From: a virus
Virus record (IMG/VR): IMGVR_UViG_3300031857_000950
Location: 1-30,287 of that record
DNA: 30,287 bases
Strand: one strand, 5' to 3'
Below, piece after piece: positions 1-8,872 of the stretch. A program made the translations under genes and the position numbers. Each line of letters starts with the position of its first letter. The first letter of the stretch is position 1. The notes beneath the pieces were generated by a model. It worked only from the letters and a program-made list of their open reading frames with translations, did not search any database and had not been told where the DNA came from.

Positions 1-790
1 TGATCACGGTCCAGAGCGACGTTCCCGAAACCTTGTCGGCTTCCTTCACGGTCTTCGACCCGGCCGCGCGCAGATCCTGCACCGTGGCGGACTGACGTTC
101 TTCGCTGACGGGCTTGCTGGGCGCGTCGATAGCCGAGAGGCGGGCCAACGTCGCATCGTCCAGCGCGCCGGTCACGGGCAAGCCTGCGACGGTCTGGAAA
201 GCCGCGAGCGCGCCGGCGGTCAGAGGTCCGAATTTGCCGTCGACGTAGCCCACGGGATAGCCGAGTTCCTTAAGCCGCTTCTGGGCGGCCTCGATGATCA
301 GCGGCGACGGCCCGGCGCGTTCGGTTTCGATCGGTCCCTCGTCAGCCTCGTAGAGTTCGAGCGCGCGACGGGCCCACCGGTTGCGGCTGGGATAGTGCTT
401 CACCCCTGCCCGCTCATAGGCGAGTTCGAACGCCTTCACCTTCGCGTCGAGCGTCTTCGCGGCCTTTGTCTTCGCGACGGCGGCCTTCTCAGGTCCGCGC
501 AGCTCATGCACCAGGAAGCCGTAATTCGCCTCGTAGCTGTCAGGCGAAAGGCGCTGTTTCTTGCACCAGGCCTCAAAGGCGCGCCGGCGCGGGCCGGTCC
601 ATTGCCAGCCGCCATAACCCCCGCGCGACCCCTTCACCGTCGGGCTGATCTCCTGCATCTTCTCGAAGCCAGCGGACTCATGCCCGCCATTGCCGAGGAT
701 GGCTGCAGCGTCATAGACCCCGAAGCCGAAGTCAGGCTCCGCGATCAGCTCGCGCATCATGCGCGGCGCCCAATCGTTGAATTTGCTCAT
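1..790 (-). CDS. Phage lysozyme-like endolysin with peptidoglycan-binding domain (C-terminus outside window)
   Basis: Reads leftward from ATG at 790 and is still open at the window edge (263 codons visible). Residues 1-150 resemble the phage tail-lysozyme/endolysin family: the segment ILGNGGHESAGF (31-42) carries a probable catalytic His-Glu pair at 37-38, followed by a GGWQWTGPRR segment (60-69) typical of that fold. Residues 164-223 look like a PG_binding_1 repeat (AAQKRLKELGY, DGKFGPLTAGALAAFQ). It should cut peptidoglycan glycan strands at lysis. The stop of the upstream cell-wall hydrolase gene ends three bases before this start, so the two are probably co-translated. Because the C-terminus is missing I cannot say whether it ends in a membrane domain, as some fused endolysins do. 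Confidence 0.85.
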   Translation of the reverse strand, partial: MSKFNDWAPRMMRELIAEPDFGFGVYDAAAILGNGGHESAGFEKMQEISPTVKGSRGGYGGWQWTGPRRRAFEAWCKKQRLSPDSYEANYGFLVHELRGPEKAAVAKTKAAKTLDAKVKAFELAYERAGVKHYPSRNRWARRALELYEADEGPIETERAGPSPLIIEAAQKRLKELGYPVGYVDGKFGPLTAGALAAFQTVAGLPVTGALDDATLARLSAIDAPSKPVSEERQSATVQDLRAAGSKTVKEADKVSGTSLWTVI

Positions 791-793
791 GGG

Positions 794-1360
794 TTACGCT
801 CCAATTCTGACGTAGGCGATGACACGGCTCTGGGCGTAGCGGCTCACGCACACCCGCCCGCCGCATTGATTGCCGCCCAGACCGACGACACGGCCCGCCT
901 CGAAGCCCGCGACGATCGTCACATGCGAACGCATCACGGCCAGATCGCCCGGGCGCGGCTGAGAGACGCGCCGGCCAAGGCGCACGGCGTCACGCGCCTT
1001 GCGGCTGGAATCGGCCAGTGGAAGGCCAGCCTTGCGCACGACATGGTTCACGAAGTCACGGCACCATGGCCCGCGCGTGCCCGTTGGATTGCGGGCGCCG
1101 ACATAGCGGGAGGCGACGGCCAGCAAGGGCGCTGACGCATGGCCGCGCGGCGGCGTGTAATGCCTCTTGGGCGGCGGTGTGCGGCGCTGCGGTTTAGCCG
1201 CGCTCGACGCCTGACGTTCGGCTTCCTGCCGCCAGAACTCCGCATGCGAATCCTGCGCGAACGCCATGGGCGAAAGGATGATCGCGAGGAAAAGGAAGAA
1301 TATGGCGAGCGCGAGCAGCATCGCGCCCGCCGTGCGCCAAAGCGCTCGGCTGGTGAACAT
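794..1360 (-). CDS. Membrane-anchored TIGR02594/CHAP-like cell-wall hydrolase
   Basis: 188 residues. A hydrophobic segment at about 12-34 ending PMAFAQ is either an uncleaved anchor or a signal peptide. A basic, proline-rich linker (about 55-75) leads to a cysteine-protease-like domain. The GPWCRDFVNHVV motif places the likely catalytic Cys at 100, and SHVTIV supplies the His at 146. This arrangement matches the TIGR02594 family, related to NlpC/P60 and CHAP amidases or endopeptidases. The start has a GGAG Shine-Dalgarno five bases upstream. It sits between the tail spike gene and the lysozyme-like gene, so it is probably the second lysis enzyme of the cassette. Export by the host Sec system is an inference from the hydrophobic N-terminus. 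Confidence 0.8.
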   Translation of the reverse strand: MFTSRALWRTAGAMLLALAIFFLFLAIILSPMAFAQDSHAEFWRQEAERQASSAAKPQRRTPPPKRHYTPPRGHASAPLLAVASRYVGARNPTGTRGPWCRDFVNHVVRKAGLPLADSSRKARDAVRLGRRVSQPRPGDLAVMRSHVTIVAGFEAGRVVGLGGNQCGGRVCVSRYAQSRVIAYVRIGA

Positions 1361-1378
1361 GATTGCTCCGGGGTTGAT

Positions 1379-4300
1379 TTAGACAGCTATCGGATGACGG
1401 CTCGGCGCGAGGTAATCCGACAAGATCGCATCCGCCGTGGCGTCGATTGTCGGCGCGGACGAAGCCAGCGGCAGCGAGCCCCATGCCTGCGTTTTGTAGT
1501 AGCCGATGCGCGTGGTTTCCTCGCGGAAGTTGGAGTAAAGAACGCCAAGCCCCGTGTTCGAGATAATATCCCCGATCTTGGGGCCGCTTCCGCTGATAGG
1601 GATGAGGATCGTCGCGGTGTTTGTGCCGTTCGTGAACGTCACATCGCCGCTGATTTCCCGGTAGCCAGCCACGCGGGCCAGCGTTGCGCCGCTCACCGAT
1701 ATGTTGGTCCCAACCTTGGAGAGCGCCGTGGTGCCGTCACCGCCGCCCGGCGTGCTGTCGTGAATGACCGCAACAAGCGTGTTCTGCGTGACCTTCGCGA
1801 AGGCCTTTGGGTTGGCGACTGTGCCCGCCCCGTAGTTAGCAATCGTGCCGAAGCCGTTGATCGCCAGGACGAGGTTGTTGAGCGTGGCAGAGGCGTTGCC
1901 CGCCACAATCAGCACTTGGTTGGCCGCCGACAGCGCGGTCTTAAACGTATAGGTGACAGAGCCGACTGTAACCGTGTCGCCGTCTGAGGGAACTCCCGCA
2001 AGTGTCACCGTGCCATTCGCTCGCGTATCGTCAGCGCCCGCAAGGGTCGCGCCTGAAACTGCGATGTTGCTTCCCACCTTGGCAAGCGTCACCGAGTTGC
2101 CCGGCACGCCTTCAAGAATGGCGAACAGCCGAATGATTGTCGTCGTGGTGGCGACTGCAAACACATGCAGGTTGGCGACCGTGCCAGCGAAATAGTTTAC
2201 GCCCGCAGTGCCGGTGCCGTTGATGGCCGCCAGCAAGTTCGCAGCGCTGATCGCCGCCGTCGCGCCAATCTGAACATGGTTGGCGGTCGTCATCGTGTTC
2301 TTGAACGTATAGACCGTTCCGGCGACCGTCACCGTGTCGTTATCAGCAGGCACGCCCGAGAGCGTGATCGTTCCCGTCGCATGGCTCGCAAAAATCAGGC
2401 CGTTGGTGGTGAAGCCTGAACCATTCAAGCCGCCGACTTTGTATTGGCCGGGCATTTGCGGACGCCCGCCAGCGTCTACCGCCAAACGGCGATTGACCGT
2501 CAGCACAAACTTGCCCGCGTTGCCTGCCGTGCCGATCACCGCAGATGTGATCCTTGTCGCGCCGACACGCTCACCATTGAAGAAACCACGACGCACGCGG
2601 TCGCCAATAATCATGCCGTAATGACGCACGAGGATTGTTGGGTAGTGGATACCGCGCCCCATCCAGTTGCCCGTCCCGCCGAACATGATGTAGCGGAACA
2701 ACGTGTCGCGGTTGTTTTCCAGTTGCAGGAACAAGTTATCCTTGGGGAAGCGATTGATCGCAGGCTCGATCAGGTTGTAGGCGTTGCCTGCGCCGTTCGT
2801 GCCATCGTACATCATCGCCTTCGCGCCCATGATCGGGGCGGGGCCGGTCCAGTCGAGCAGCCTGCTGATCTGGTTGCCGAACCAGTTGCGCAGATCTGCC
2901 TCGCGCAGGACGTGCTCAATCGGGCGGTTAGCCACCGTGTTGGCTCCGGTCTCGCCTTGGAAGTTGAATACGCACAAGGGTCGGATAGTTTGGCCCCGCT
3001 TTCGGGCGCGCTGCACGATACGCAAGATGGCCCGATTGAGCAGAGTCCGTGGCTGCGTGACGGTCGCGCTGCTGTCTGTCAGCGTGTAAATGTCCTGCCC
3101 CTCATCCTCAGCCTTCAAACTTTCATCAGCAAACCCGCCATAGGTCGCGCCGACAAGGTACAGGTGTGCGTTGCGCATAGCCTGCGCCCGCATCACTTCA
3201 CGCGCGAAGCCCCACTCTATCGTCTCCATCACCCCGCCTGACAAGCTGCGTGCTGATGTCGCAACTGGCGATACGTTGGACGCCATGCGACGAAGCGGGC
3301 CTATGCGTCCAGAGTTCGCGAGGCTCTCGATGCCGAACACGTTGGGCACGACTTCGCGGCTAGGTTGCGCCAGCGATGCGTCAGTTGACTGGAAGCGCGC
3401 ACCATCACGCCCGTAAATATGAAAGTTCCAATTAGACACGGGGTCTGGATTGGCTGGCGTGGTCGTAGCATCTGCCGTACCTGAAAAACGCGACTGATCT
3501 GTAAACACCGCAAGGTAAGCCGTATCGCAGCGCTCGCGCACAGGCGTACCAAACTCATCAGCAAGCACATTGCTAACCGCAAGGTTCTGACGGTAGTCGA
3601 GTTGGTTTGTAATGCAGAGAGCATCGAGAATGAAAGCCTGCCCATTATAGGGAACGGTCGCGTTGCTGCCGTCATTCACCCCGTTAATCTGGAACCGATT
3701 GGTGGTGTGCGTTGCGAATGTGTGGAACGAGGCCACCTCAACGCCGTTGACGTAGATAAGAATTTCGTCGTTATCACGCTCAATTTCAAACAGAACAGGA
3801 TTATTTAGGCCATAGGCAATCGAGTCTGATCCTGCGCCCCAGTTGTTTAGGTTGGCTTCCTGTACCGTACCGTCGAAAGCGTAATAAGTCAGCCTGCCAA
3901 GCGGGTCCACATTGATGTAGGAGAGGCGGCTGCTGAGTGATCCCGCCGAGTCCCACCATGTAATTAGCCGCTGGTTGAACATGCGGTCGAAGGTGGCGTT
4001 GCCCCGAATGTAATAGCCGCGCGTCATCCCTGTGTTAAGTGAGCTAACGTCCAGTATATTTGCACAGTCCTCAGGCACAGGCGCATAAGCAACACCCGTC
4101 TCCGGGTTGGTCCCCACAAAGACCGACTCCGCGCCACCTGAATACACGACTTCGCCTACCTTTCGGTTTGCTAGGTCCGCGTTCATCGTCGCCACGTCAG
4201 GGTATGTCGCAACCACAGCGGGGAAGCGCAACACAGCGGCTACATACCAACGATCACTCAGCGACGGCATGGCCGTTATAGGATTGTTCGACAAGTCGCG

Positions 4301-5095
4301 GCAGCGGAAGCCCGTTTGACGATGGAACGACAAGCCCGTAGCCGTCTCTACAGGCCGCAGCGGCAAGGTCGGCGTAGCGGGCGAGCCCAAGCCGTTCCAG
4401 CTATTTGCGCCCTGTCGGAAGATCATCCCGGTTTCAGGGATCAGCGGCGCAATCGTCTCGATGTCGGTTGTGGAGCCAGAGCGGTAGGTCTTTGTCCCGT
4501 CCTTCGTGAGAAGCAGGGAAATGCGGTCCTTGCTTCCCGCAGCGGCAATGAGGCGAGACTTGAGGCGGCTCGCGCGCTGTAGGGGAAGATCGACAGACGC
4601 GGCCGATGCAGCCGCGTTATCAGCGAAGGTTTCCGCTTTCAGCGCGTGATGCTTTGCGGAATACTTGCCCGTCGTGACTTCGACGTCCTCCGCTTCTTCC
4701 GCCCATTGCTCAGCGAGATCAGCGGCGGTTTCAGCCGCGCCCGCAAAAGAAACCAAGACGTCTTCAATCTCGATAATCTTGGTCCAAGAACCGGAACCCG
4801 AAGCGCCGGTCTTCTTGTAAACAGCGTTATTCGTCGCCGTGCCGTCAGCCCATACAATAGCGCCAGTGTTCGCCACATGCGCGAGATCAGCGTCAAGATT
4901 CGCCTTCGTGGCGAAAGGCACATAGCCAATGCCGACAGCCGCCGCGACGAGATCAATGGCGCTCTTGATCGTCGCATGCGCGGCGTAAATTTCTGACTTG
5001 TTCGGCTCATGCTCGCCGGAGCCTGGGACGCCATCGGTCGCATAGTTGCGGAAGGCCGACCGCAGCGCGGCCAGCATTTCAGTCGTGGTTGTCAT
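1379..5095 (-). CDS. Tail fibre/spike protein with LamG-like and SGNH-esterase-like domains
   Basis: 1238 residues, the largest gene here, placed after the tail-tip genes as expected for a receptor-binding protein. The N-terminus (about 1-180) resembles virion-attachment regions of fibres. Residues about 350-505 look like a concanavalin/LamG-type beta sandwich ([14 protein letters not shown]). Residues about 530-840 have the spaced signatures of an SGNH/sialate O-acetylesterase: DQS with Ser near 535 (compare GQSN), FNFQGET near 710 (compare WHQGES) and GIHYP near 815 (compare D-x-H). Two tandem repeats of about 119 residues follow (906-1144). The start ATG has AGGGGA eight bases upstream. 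The likely role is binding and perhaps deacetylating surface polysaccharide. Enzyme activity is an inference from degenerate motifs; no family name is certain. Confidence 0.8.
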   Translation of the reverse strand: MTTTTEMLAALRSAFRNYATDGVPGSGEHEPNKSEIYAAHATIKSAIDLVAAAVGIGYVPFATKANLDADLAHVANTGAIVWADGTATNNAVYKKTGASGSGSWTKIIEIEDVLVSFAGAAETAADLAEQWAEEAEDVEVTTGKYSAKHHALKAETFADNAAASAASVDLPLQRASRLKSRLIAAAGSKDRISLLLTKDGTKTYRSGSTTDIETIAPLIPETGMIFRQGANSWNGLGSPATPTLPLRPVETATGLSFHRQTGFRCRDLSNNPITAMPSLSDRWYVAAVLRFPAVVATYPDVATMNADLANRKVGEVVYSGGAESVFVGTNPETGVAYAPVPEDCANILDVSSLNTGMTRGYYIRGNATFDRMFNQRLITWWDSAGSLSSRLSYINVDPLGRLTYYAFDGTVQEANLNNWGAGSDSIAYGLNNPVLFEIERDNDEILIYVNGVEVASFHTFATHTTNRFQINGVNDGSNATVPYNGQAFILDALCITNQLDYRQNLAVSNVLADEFGTPVRERCDTAYLAVFTDQSRFSGTADATTTPANPDPVSNWNFHIYGRDGARFQSTDASLAQPSREVVPNVFGIESLANSGRIGPLRRMASNVSPVATSARSLSGGVMETIEWGFAREVMRAQAMRNAHLYLVGATYGGFADESLKAEDEGQDIYTLTDSSATVTQPRTLLNRAILRIVQRARKRGQTIRPLCVFNFQGETGANTVANRPIEHVLREADLRNWFGNQISRLLDWTGPAPIMGAKAMMYDGTNGAGNAYNLIEPAINRFPKDNLFLQLENNRDTLFRYIMFGGTGNWMGRGIHYPTILVRHYGMIIGDRVRRGFFNGERVGATRITSAVIGTAGNAGKFVLTVNRRLAVDAGGRPQMPGQYKVGGLNGSGFTTNGLIFASHATGTITLSGVPADNDTVTVAGTVYTFKNTMTTANHVQIGATAAISAANLLAAINGTGTAGVNYFAGTVANLHVFAVATTTTIIRLFAILEGVPGNSVTLAKVGSNIAVSGATLAGADDTRANGTVTLAGVPSDGDTVTVGSVTYTFKTALSAANQVLIVAGNASATLNNLVLAINGFGTIANYGAGTVANPKAFAKVTQNTLVAVIHDSTPGGGDGTTALSKVGTNISVSGATLARVAGYREISGDVTFTNGTNTATILIPISGSGPKIGDIISNTGLGVLYSNFREETTRIGYYKTQAWGSLPLASSAPTIDATADAILSDYLAPSRHPIAV
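1664..2380 (-). repeat. Tandem ~119-residue protein repeats in the tail spike
   Basis: Two consecutive coding repeats, about 2021-2380 and 1664-2020. Both open G-T-x-T-L-x-G-V-P-x-D-x-D-T-V-T-V and contain V-x-Y-T-F-K, A-I-N-G, GTVAN and K-V-G-x-N-I-x-V-S-G-A-T-L-A. They are clearly homologous but divergent in the middle, which suggests an old duplication of a beta-rich stalk module near the C-terminus. Confidence 0.8.
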
Positions 5096-5107
5096 GTGGT
5101 TTTTCCC

Positions 5108-5758
5108 CTAGAGGGCTTCGATAAAATCGACGCTCGGGAACGCGAAGCGCCCGAATTCAAATTCGGCTTTCATGCCGTCGTCAGACGCCAGACGCATGCG
5201 GCAAGTGGGATTGCAGAATTCAGCCGGCGCGCTTTCCGCAACGGCCTCACGCAACGGAGGCCAGATGTTCACCGTGAAGTCGTTTCCGTCCTGCTCGATC
5301 AGCGAACCGATCACATGCAGGCGGCCCGTGCCGACGGTGAAATAATGCCCCGGCTCGATCGTCCCGCCCGTCACGGTCAATGTGACCTCAGTCGCACGCA
5401 ACGCAGCGGCCGAGGCGAATTCCGCCGTCACTTCCGATTGCGAATAGCCGCTGTCATCCGAAAACGTCGAGCCGTCGCTATGCGTAATGCCGCCGATTAC
5501 CAGCCCCGGATTGTCGATGTTGAACACCGGGACAAGAACCTCATTCGTGCGGCCTTGGATCTGCGCTTCCAGAGCGCGCCACACCTTGCGCTTGACGTCC
5601 GTCACAACCGGGATGCTCACAAGCCTTGCACGCCATAGACCGCCGCTTGAACCGACGATCTGCTCGACGCCGGTCAGCGTCGGGCCGCCGGAACGCGAGC
5701 GGGAATCGAACATGAATTCGATGCTTCTCGGCGTGAGAAGCGCGGGCCAAACGATCAT
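5108..5758 (-). CDS. Minor tail / tail-tip associated protein, uncharacterised
   Basis: 216 residues with no motif I can assign firmly. It begins MIVWPALLTPRSIEFMFDSR and contains beta-rich, glycine-punctuated sequence such as GTGRLHVIG. Its ATG overlaps the TGA of the J-like tip gene by four bases (5755-5758), so the two are translationally coupled and probably belong to the same tail-tip complex. It lies directly before the tail spike gene, consistent with an adaptor or distal-tail component that carries the spike. That role is inferred from position only. Confidence 0.7.
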   Translation of the reverse strand: MIVWPALLTPRSIEFMFDSRSRSGGPTLTGVEQIVGSSGGLWRARLVSIPVVTDVKRKVWRALEAQIQGRTNEVLVPVFNIDNPGLVIGGITHSDGSTFSDDSGYSQSEVTAEFASAAALRATEVTLTVTGGTIEPGHYFTVGTGRLHVIGSLIEQDGNDFTVNIWPPLREAVAESAPAEFCNPTCRMRLASDDGMKAEFEFGRFAFPSVDFIEAL

Positions 5759-7923
5759 GTCACAGTCCCCGAAACAGGCGTCGGCGGCGCGGACTCAACG
5801 CCCGACCCATTGATCGCAACGGCCCACCAGTAATAGGTTCCCGCCGCGACCGTATCGACGTACACGTCAACCGCATTCGCCGCGCCGTAGCGTGTCGCAA
5901 TCAGCGTCGCCGCCGAGAATGTCGAGGTCGTTCCGCGATAGACGCGCGTTGCGTAATAGTTCGCGGAATTCGGATTGAGCCAGTCGACGGTCGCGGTCCC
6001 TGTGCCTGGCGCCACGCCCAAATCAGTCGGCGTTGCGGGCGGCGTCTCGTCGCTCACCGCTTCAATGGTTTCAGGGGTCGCATAATCCCCGATCAATCCA
6101 TTACCGATATGCGCCGCGCGAACTTCGTAGGTCTCGCCATCGGTCAGAATGTCTGACAGCCCGTCGAAGTTGGTCGAGCCTTCCGCCATGATCTGCCAAT
6201 CGTCGGACGAACCGTCGATGCGATATTCAAACTGCGTCAGCCAATCCGGGTTATCGGTCGGGTCCACTTCCGCGACGATGCGAAGCACGAACACACCGGC
6301 GCTGACTTCCGTGCGCTGCAGGGACAAGGCGAGGCCCACAACATCGGGCGCCGGCTCATCTTCAACCGGATCGCTGAGAGACTTCGGAATCGGCGGCGGG
6401 TCGCCTTCCTCGGTCGCGGCGGTCCATGCGTAGGCGGATGAGTCCAGCGACACGAGTTCCATCGAACATGTCTGCAGGTCGCCAAGAATTTCAAACTTCG
6501 TGATGTGGAAAGTCTCGTCTAGGTCCAGTTCCGACAGCGTGACGCGGACGATGCGCTCGCCAAGGCAATCAAGCCCCGCCATGTCGGTTTGGAGCGTCAG
6601 CTTGTGGCGCGGGTTGCCCTTCGCCATGAAGATTTTAGCCAAGCGGCGCGCCTGACCATGCGCTGGGACCATCGCCAGCGACAGGTCTTGCGCCTTCACC
6701 TCGCCGGAAAGGGATTGCGCTTCGTCGTCGTTCCATTCCTCGGTTTCGGTGATCTGGTAATCGTGATCGGGCGATTTGAAGGACAGCGTGACGCGGTTGA
6801 ACGCGGCCATCCGATCATTGCCCTGCTCGTAGTTGTAGGCCTTGATATGCGCGTCCGTGATCGTGATGGTTGGCTCTTCCCAGACCCCGCCGCGAATGGC
6901 GACCTTGCCCTCGGGCGTCATGTAGAGCTCAGCGTCGCATGTCTGCAGCATCCGGCGCAGGACTTCGCGCGGCTCTTCGGTCAGCTCGTAAACGCCCCAG
7001 AGGCGATACCTCTTTTCGTTGCCGCCGCCCTTTAGAGGGACGGACTGATCGCAGATGTCCGCAAAGGCTTCAAAGGACGCCATGTCGATGCGCGATGGCG
7101 AGATCGCATAGCCGCGCGCGTTCATCAGGAAATCGAGGATGCACAGCGCCGAATTGTCGGACCATTCCCATGTAGCCTCGTCATCAAGATCGTGCGCCTC
7201 TTCGCGCGGATCGTAAATCTTCGACAGGCGCAGAATGACGCGCAGGTCGGGGAAGCCATTCGGAAACCGCTTGCCGAACGCCTCCGGGTTGCTGGGGCCG
7301 CGCGCCCGGATGACGGAGTAGCAAAGCCCCTTAAGACGATGATCAGCCGTCCAGCGGTCGGAAAAATCGGTGTACTGATCGAAGTCGCCCGAGAGCATGG
7401 TCGACACGGTTTGCGTCTTCGATCCCGTCTTCGTTTCAATGTTCACCGTGAAGTCAATCCACGGGGCGGTGTTGACCTCTCGCACGGCGCCGGAGCCGGT
7501 GAAGGCGACAACCTTGTCGTTCAGCCATGTCTCTTCGACCGCATCAATCGGCCCCTCGCAATGGACGATGCCGCGGTGCAGGAAGTTCGCCTGCTTCTCG
7601 AAAAAGAAGATCGAGCCGCCGATCTTTTCCTTGCCGTAGCCGCGCACGCGGGGCGGTCGCGCTTGCTTCACGGTCTGCTGCTGCTTGCCGCCGCCTTCTG
7701 CTTTCGGCGCCAGGATCAGCGAAAGACCAATGGACGCCGCCGTGACGATCGCGGTTGAGAGGATCGAGGCATAGGTGACGGCCTGCGCGCCTACTGTAAA
7801 CGCCGTGCTTCCCAAGGCTGGCAACGCAACAGCGAGCGCCGCTGCGATGGCCGGGGCAGCGTGCGCAACGCCCGTCCATGCCAGCAGGTACAGCAGCGCG
7901 AGAAGGACGATCATACGCGCCAC
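5755..7923 (-). CDS. Tail-tip / host-specificity protein (lambda J-like) with C-terminal FnIII domain
   Basis: 722 residues. The N-terminus has two hydrophobic stretches (about 3-35 and 50-70) ending in LILAPKAEGG, a feature of many siphophage tip proteins. The central region (about 95-500) includes the segments GPIDAVEETWLND and CDAELYMTPEGKVAIRGG, which fit the J-like tail-tip hub family. Fibronectin type III-like sequence covers about 505-722 (PATPTDLGVAPGTGTATVDW, TYYWWAVAINGSG). It should form the central tail tip that initiates tail assembly and contacts the receptor. It overlaps the preceding DUF6950-like gene by 13 bases and the following gene by four. Other J-like proteins are often longer, so this is a compact form. 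Confidence 0.85.
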   Translation of the reverse strand: MARMIVLLALLYLLAWTGVAHAAPAIAAALAVALPALGSTAFTVGAQAVTYASILSTAIVTAASIGLSLILAPKAEGGGKQQQTVKQARPPRVRGYGKEKIGGSIFFFEKQANFLHRGIVHCEGPIDAVEETWLNDKVVAFTGSGAVREVNTAPWIDFTVNIETKTGSKTQTVSTMLSGDFDQYTDFSDRWTADHRLKGLCYSVIRARGPSNPEAFGKRFPNGFPDLRVILRLSKIYDPREEAHDLDDEATWEWSDNSALCILDFLMNARGYAISPSRIDMASFEAFADICDQSVPLKGGGNEKRYRLWGVYELTEEPREVLRRMLQTCDAELYMTPEGKVAIRGGVWEEPTITITDAHIKAYNYEQGNDRMAAFNRVTLSFKSPDHDYQITETEEWNDDEAQSLSGEVKAQDLSLAMVPAHGQARRLAKIFMAKGNPRHKLTLQTDMAGLDCLGERIVRVTLSELDLDETFHITKFEILGDLQTCSMELVSLDSSAYAWTAATEEGDPPPIPKSLSDPVEDEPAPDVVGLALSLQRTEVSAGVFVLRIVAEVDPTDNPDWLTQFEYRIDGSSDDWQIMAEGSTNFDGLSDILTDGETYEVRAAHIGNGLIGDYATPETIEAVSDETPPATPTDLGVAPGTGTATVDWLNPNSANYYATRVYRGTTSTFSAATLIATRYGAANAVDVYVDTVAAGTYYWWAVAINGSGVESAPPTPVSGTVT

Positions 7924-8303
7924 GCCCTCACGGTTTCGAGAGGCGCCACGACAAGCCCGCGTTCGCCTTTGCAGGCCCAGCCGCGCGCCGTCTTGATCGC
8001 CAACATGATCCGCTCATCCCCGTCATAGACCTGCCGAACGAGGCCCACGTCGCCGGGTTGCGGGAAGATCGTTTCTTCCAAGCCCGCCGCTTTCATTTCA
8101 GCGGAGACGCATTCGATCATCCCGCCGCGCTCCATGATCTTTCGCGTGACGCCCACGCGCGAGGCGTAGCGCCCACGCCAGTCCGCCATAGGATCGACGC
8201 CACGAATGGCGAGAACCCAATCGCAGGCGAACGTGCAGCAATCCGCGACGCCATACTCGAACGGGACAATCCCAACCGTGGTGAGGTGATCCGATAGTTT
8301 CAT
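7911..8303 (-). CDS. DUF6950-like tail-tip protein (NlpC/P60-related)
   Basis: 130 residues. The FEYGVADCCTFACDWV segment (15-30) matches the YG-x-x-D-C-x-x-F signature of NlpC/P60-related phage tail proteins, with the candidate nucleophile at Cys22 or Cys23. GDVGLV near 85 is the usual second motif. I do not see an obvious catalytic His, so peptidoglycan cleavage is doubtful and the role may be structural. Its ATG overlaps the stop of the upstream hub gene by four bases (8300-8303) and its 3' end runs 13 bases into the tip gene. The position matches lambda K and the equivalent GTA gene, between hub and tip proteins. Confidence 0.8.
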   Translation of the reverse strand: MKLSDHLTTVGIVPFEYGVADCCTFACDWVLAIRGVDPMADWRGRYASRVGVTRKIMERGGMIECVSAEMKAAGLEETIFPQPGDVGLVRQVYDGDERIMLAIKTARGWACKGERGLVVAPLETVRAWRV

Positions 8304-8872
8304 GATTTAAACACCGGCCATTCGACGGTTTTGTTCGCCATCGCGGCCATTTCTTCGAGGCCGCGGTCGCCGGGAAAGAGCCGGTTCTGATCGCGGTCTG
8401 AGAGATAGCCCCACGGCGGCGAAGCACGGCGCGTGAACAGGGTTTCGGCGGTGAGTTCGATCCGGCGCGTCGTCGGTCCGTCCGCTTGCACGCGCATGAC
8501 GTCCATGACGCCCAGCCACACCGCATAGGGGTTATCCAACGTCTGCGCGGCTTCATCGAAAAACTGCAGGTAGATCGCGGCGTCGCGGCCCTTCACTTCG
8601 TCCGATGTCGCGAGCGCTGCGCCGATCAGGTTCGGATCGACGCCAGACAGGCCGAACGTCACCTGCGGCGCGCTGCCGCCGATCGCGGATTCGATGCCCG
8701 AGATTGAAGCGAGTTCACCGATGCCGGACCATTCATAGCCGCCGGCGTTGAGCAATCCATGACCCAGCCAAAGGCGGCGCGCGTTGGTCGCGAAATCCAG
8801 ATGCACGAGATAGGAGGCGCGCACCACTGACCCCGCCAGCGCTGCGGCCTTGGTTTCATCGAAGTAGCCCAT
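8300..8872 (-). CDS. Tail hub protein (DUF2163-like)
   Basis: 190 residues. The C-terminal part, YLSDRDQNRLFPGDRGLEEM followed by KTVEWP, resembles the end of DUF2163/phage baseplate-hub proteins, and the N-terminal beta-rich half (YLVHLDFATNARRLWLGHG) is compatible. It lies just after the tape measure gene and its ATG shares one base with the tape measure stop (8872). This is the place occupied in GTA and lambda-like tails by the hub proteins that join the tape measure to the tip. It has no enzymatic motif. The family assignment is by pattern recollection. Confidence 0.7.
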   Translation of the reverse strand: MGYFDETKAAALAGSVVRASYLVHLDFATNARRLWLGHGLLNAGGYEWSGIGELASISGIESAIGGSAPQVTFGLSGVDPNLIGAALATSDEVKGRDAAIYLQFFDEAAQTLDNPYAVWLGVMDVMRVQADGPTTRRIELTAETLFTRRASPPWGYLSDRDQNRLFPGDRGLEEMAAMANKTVEWPVFKS

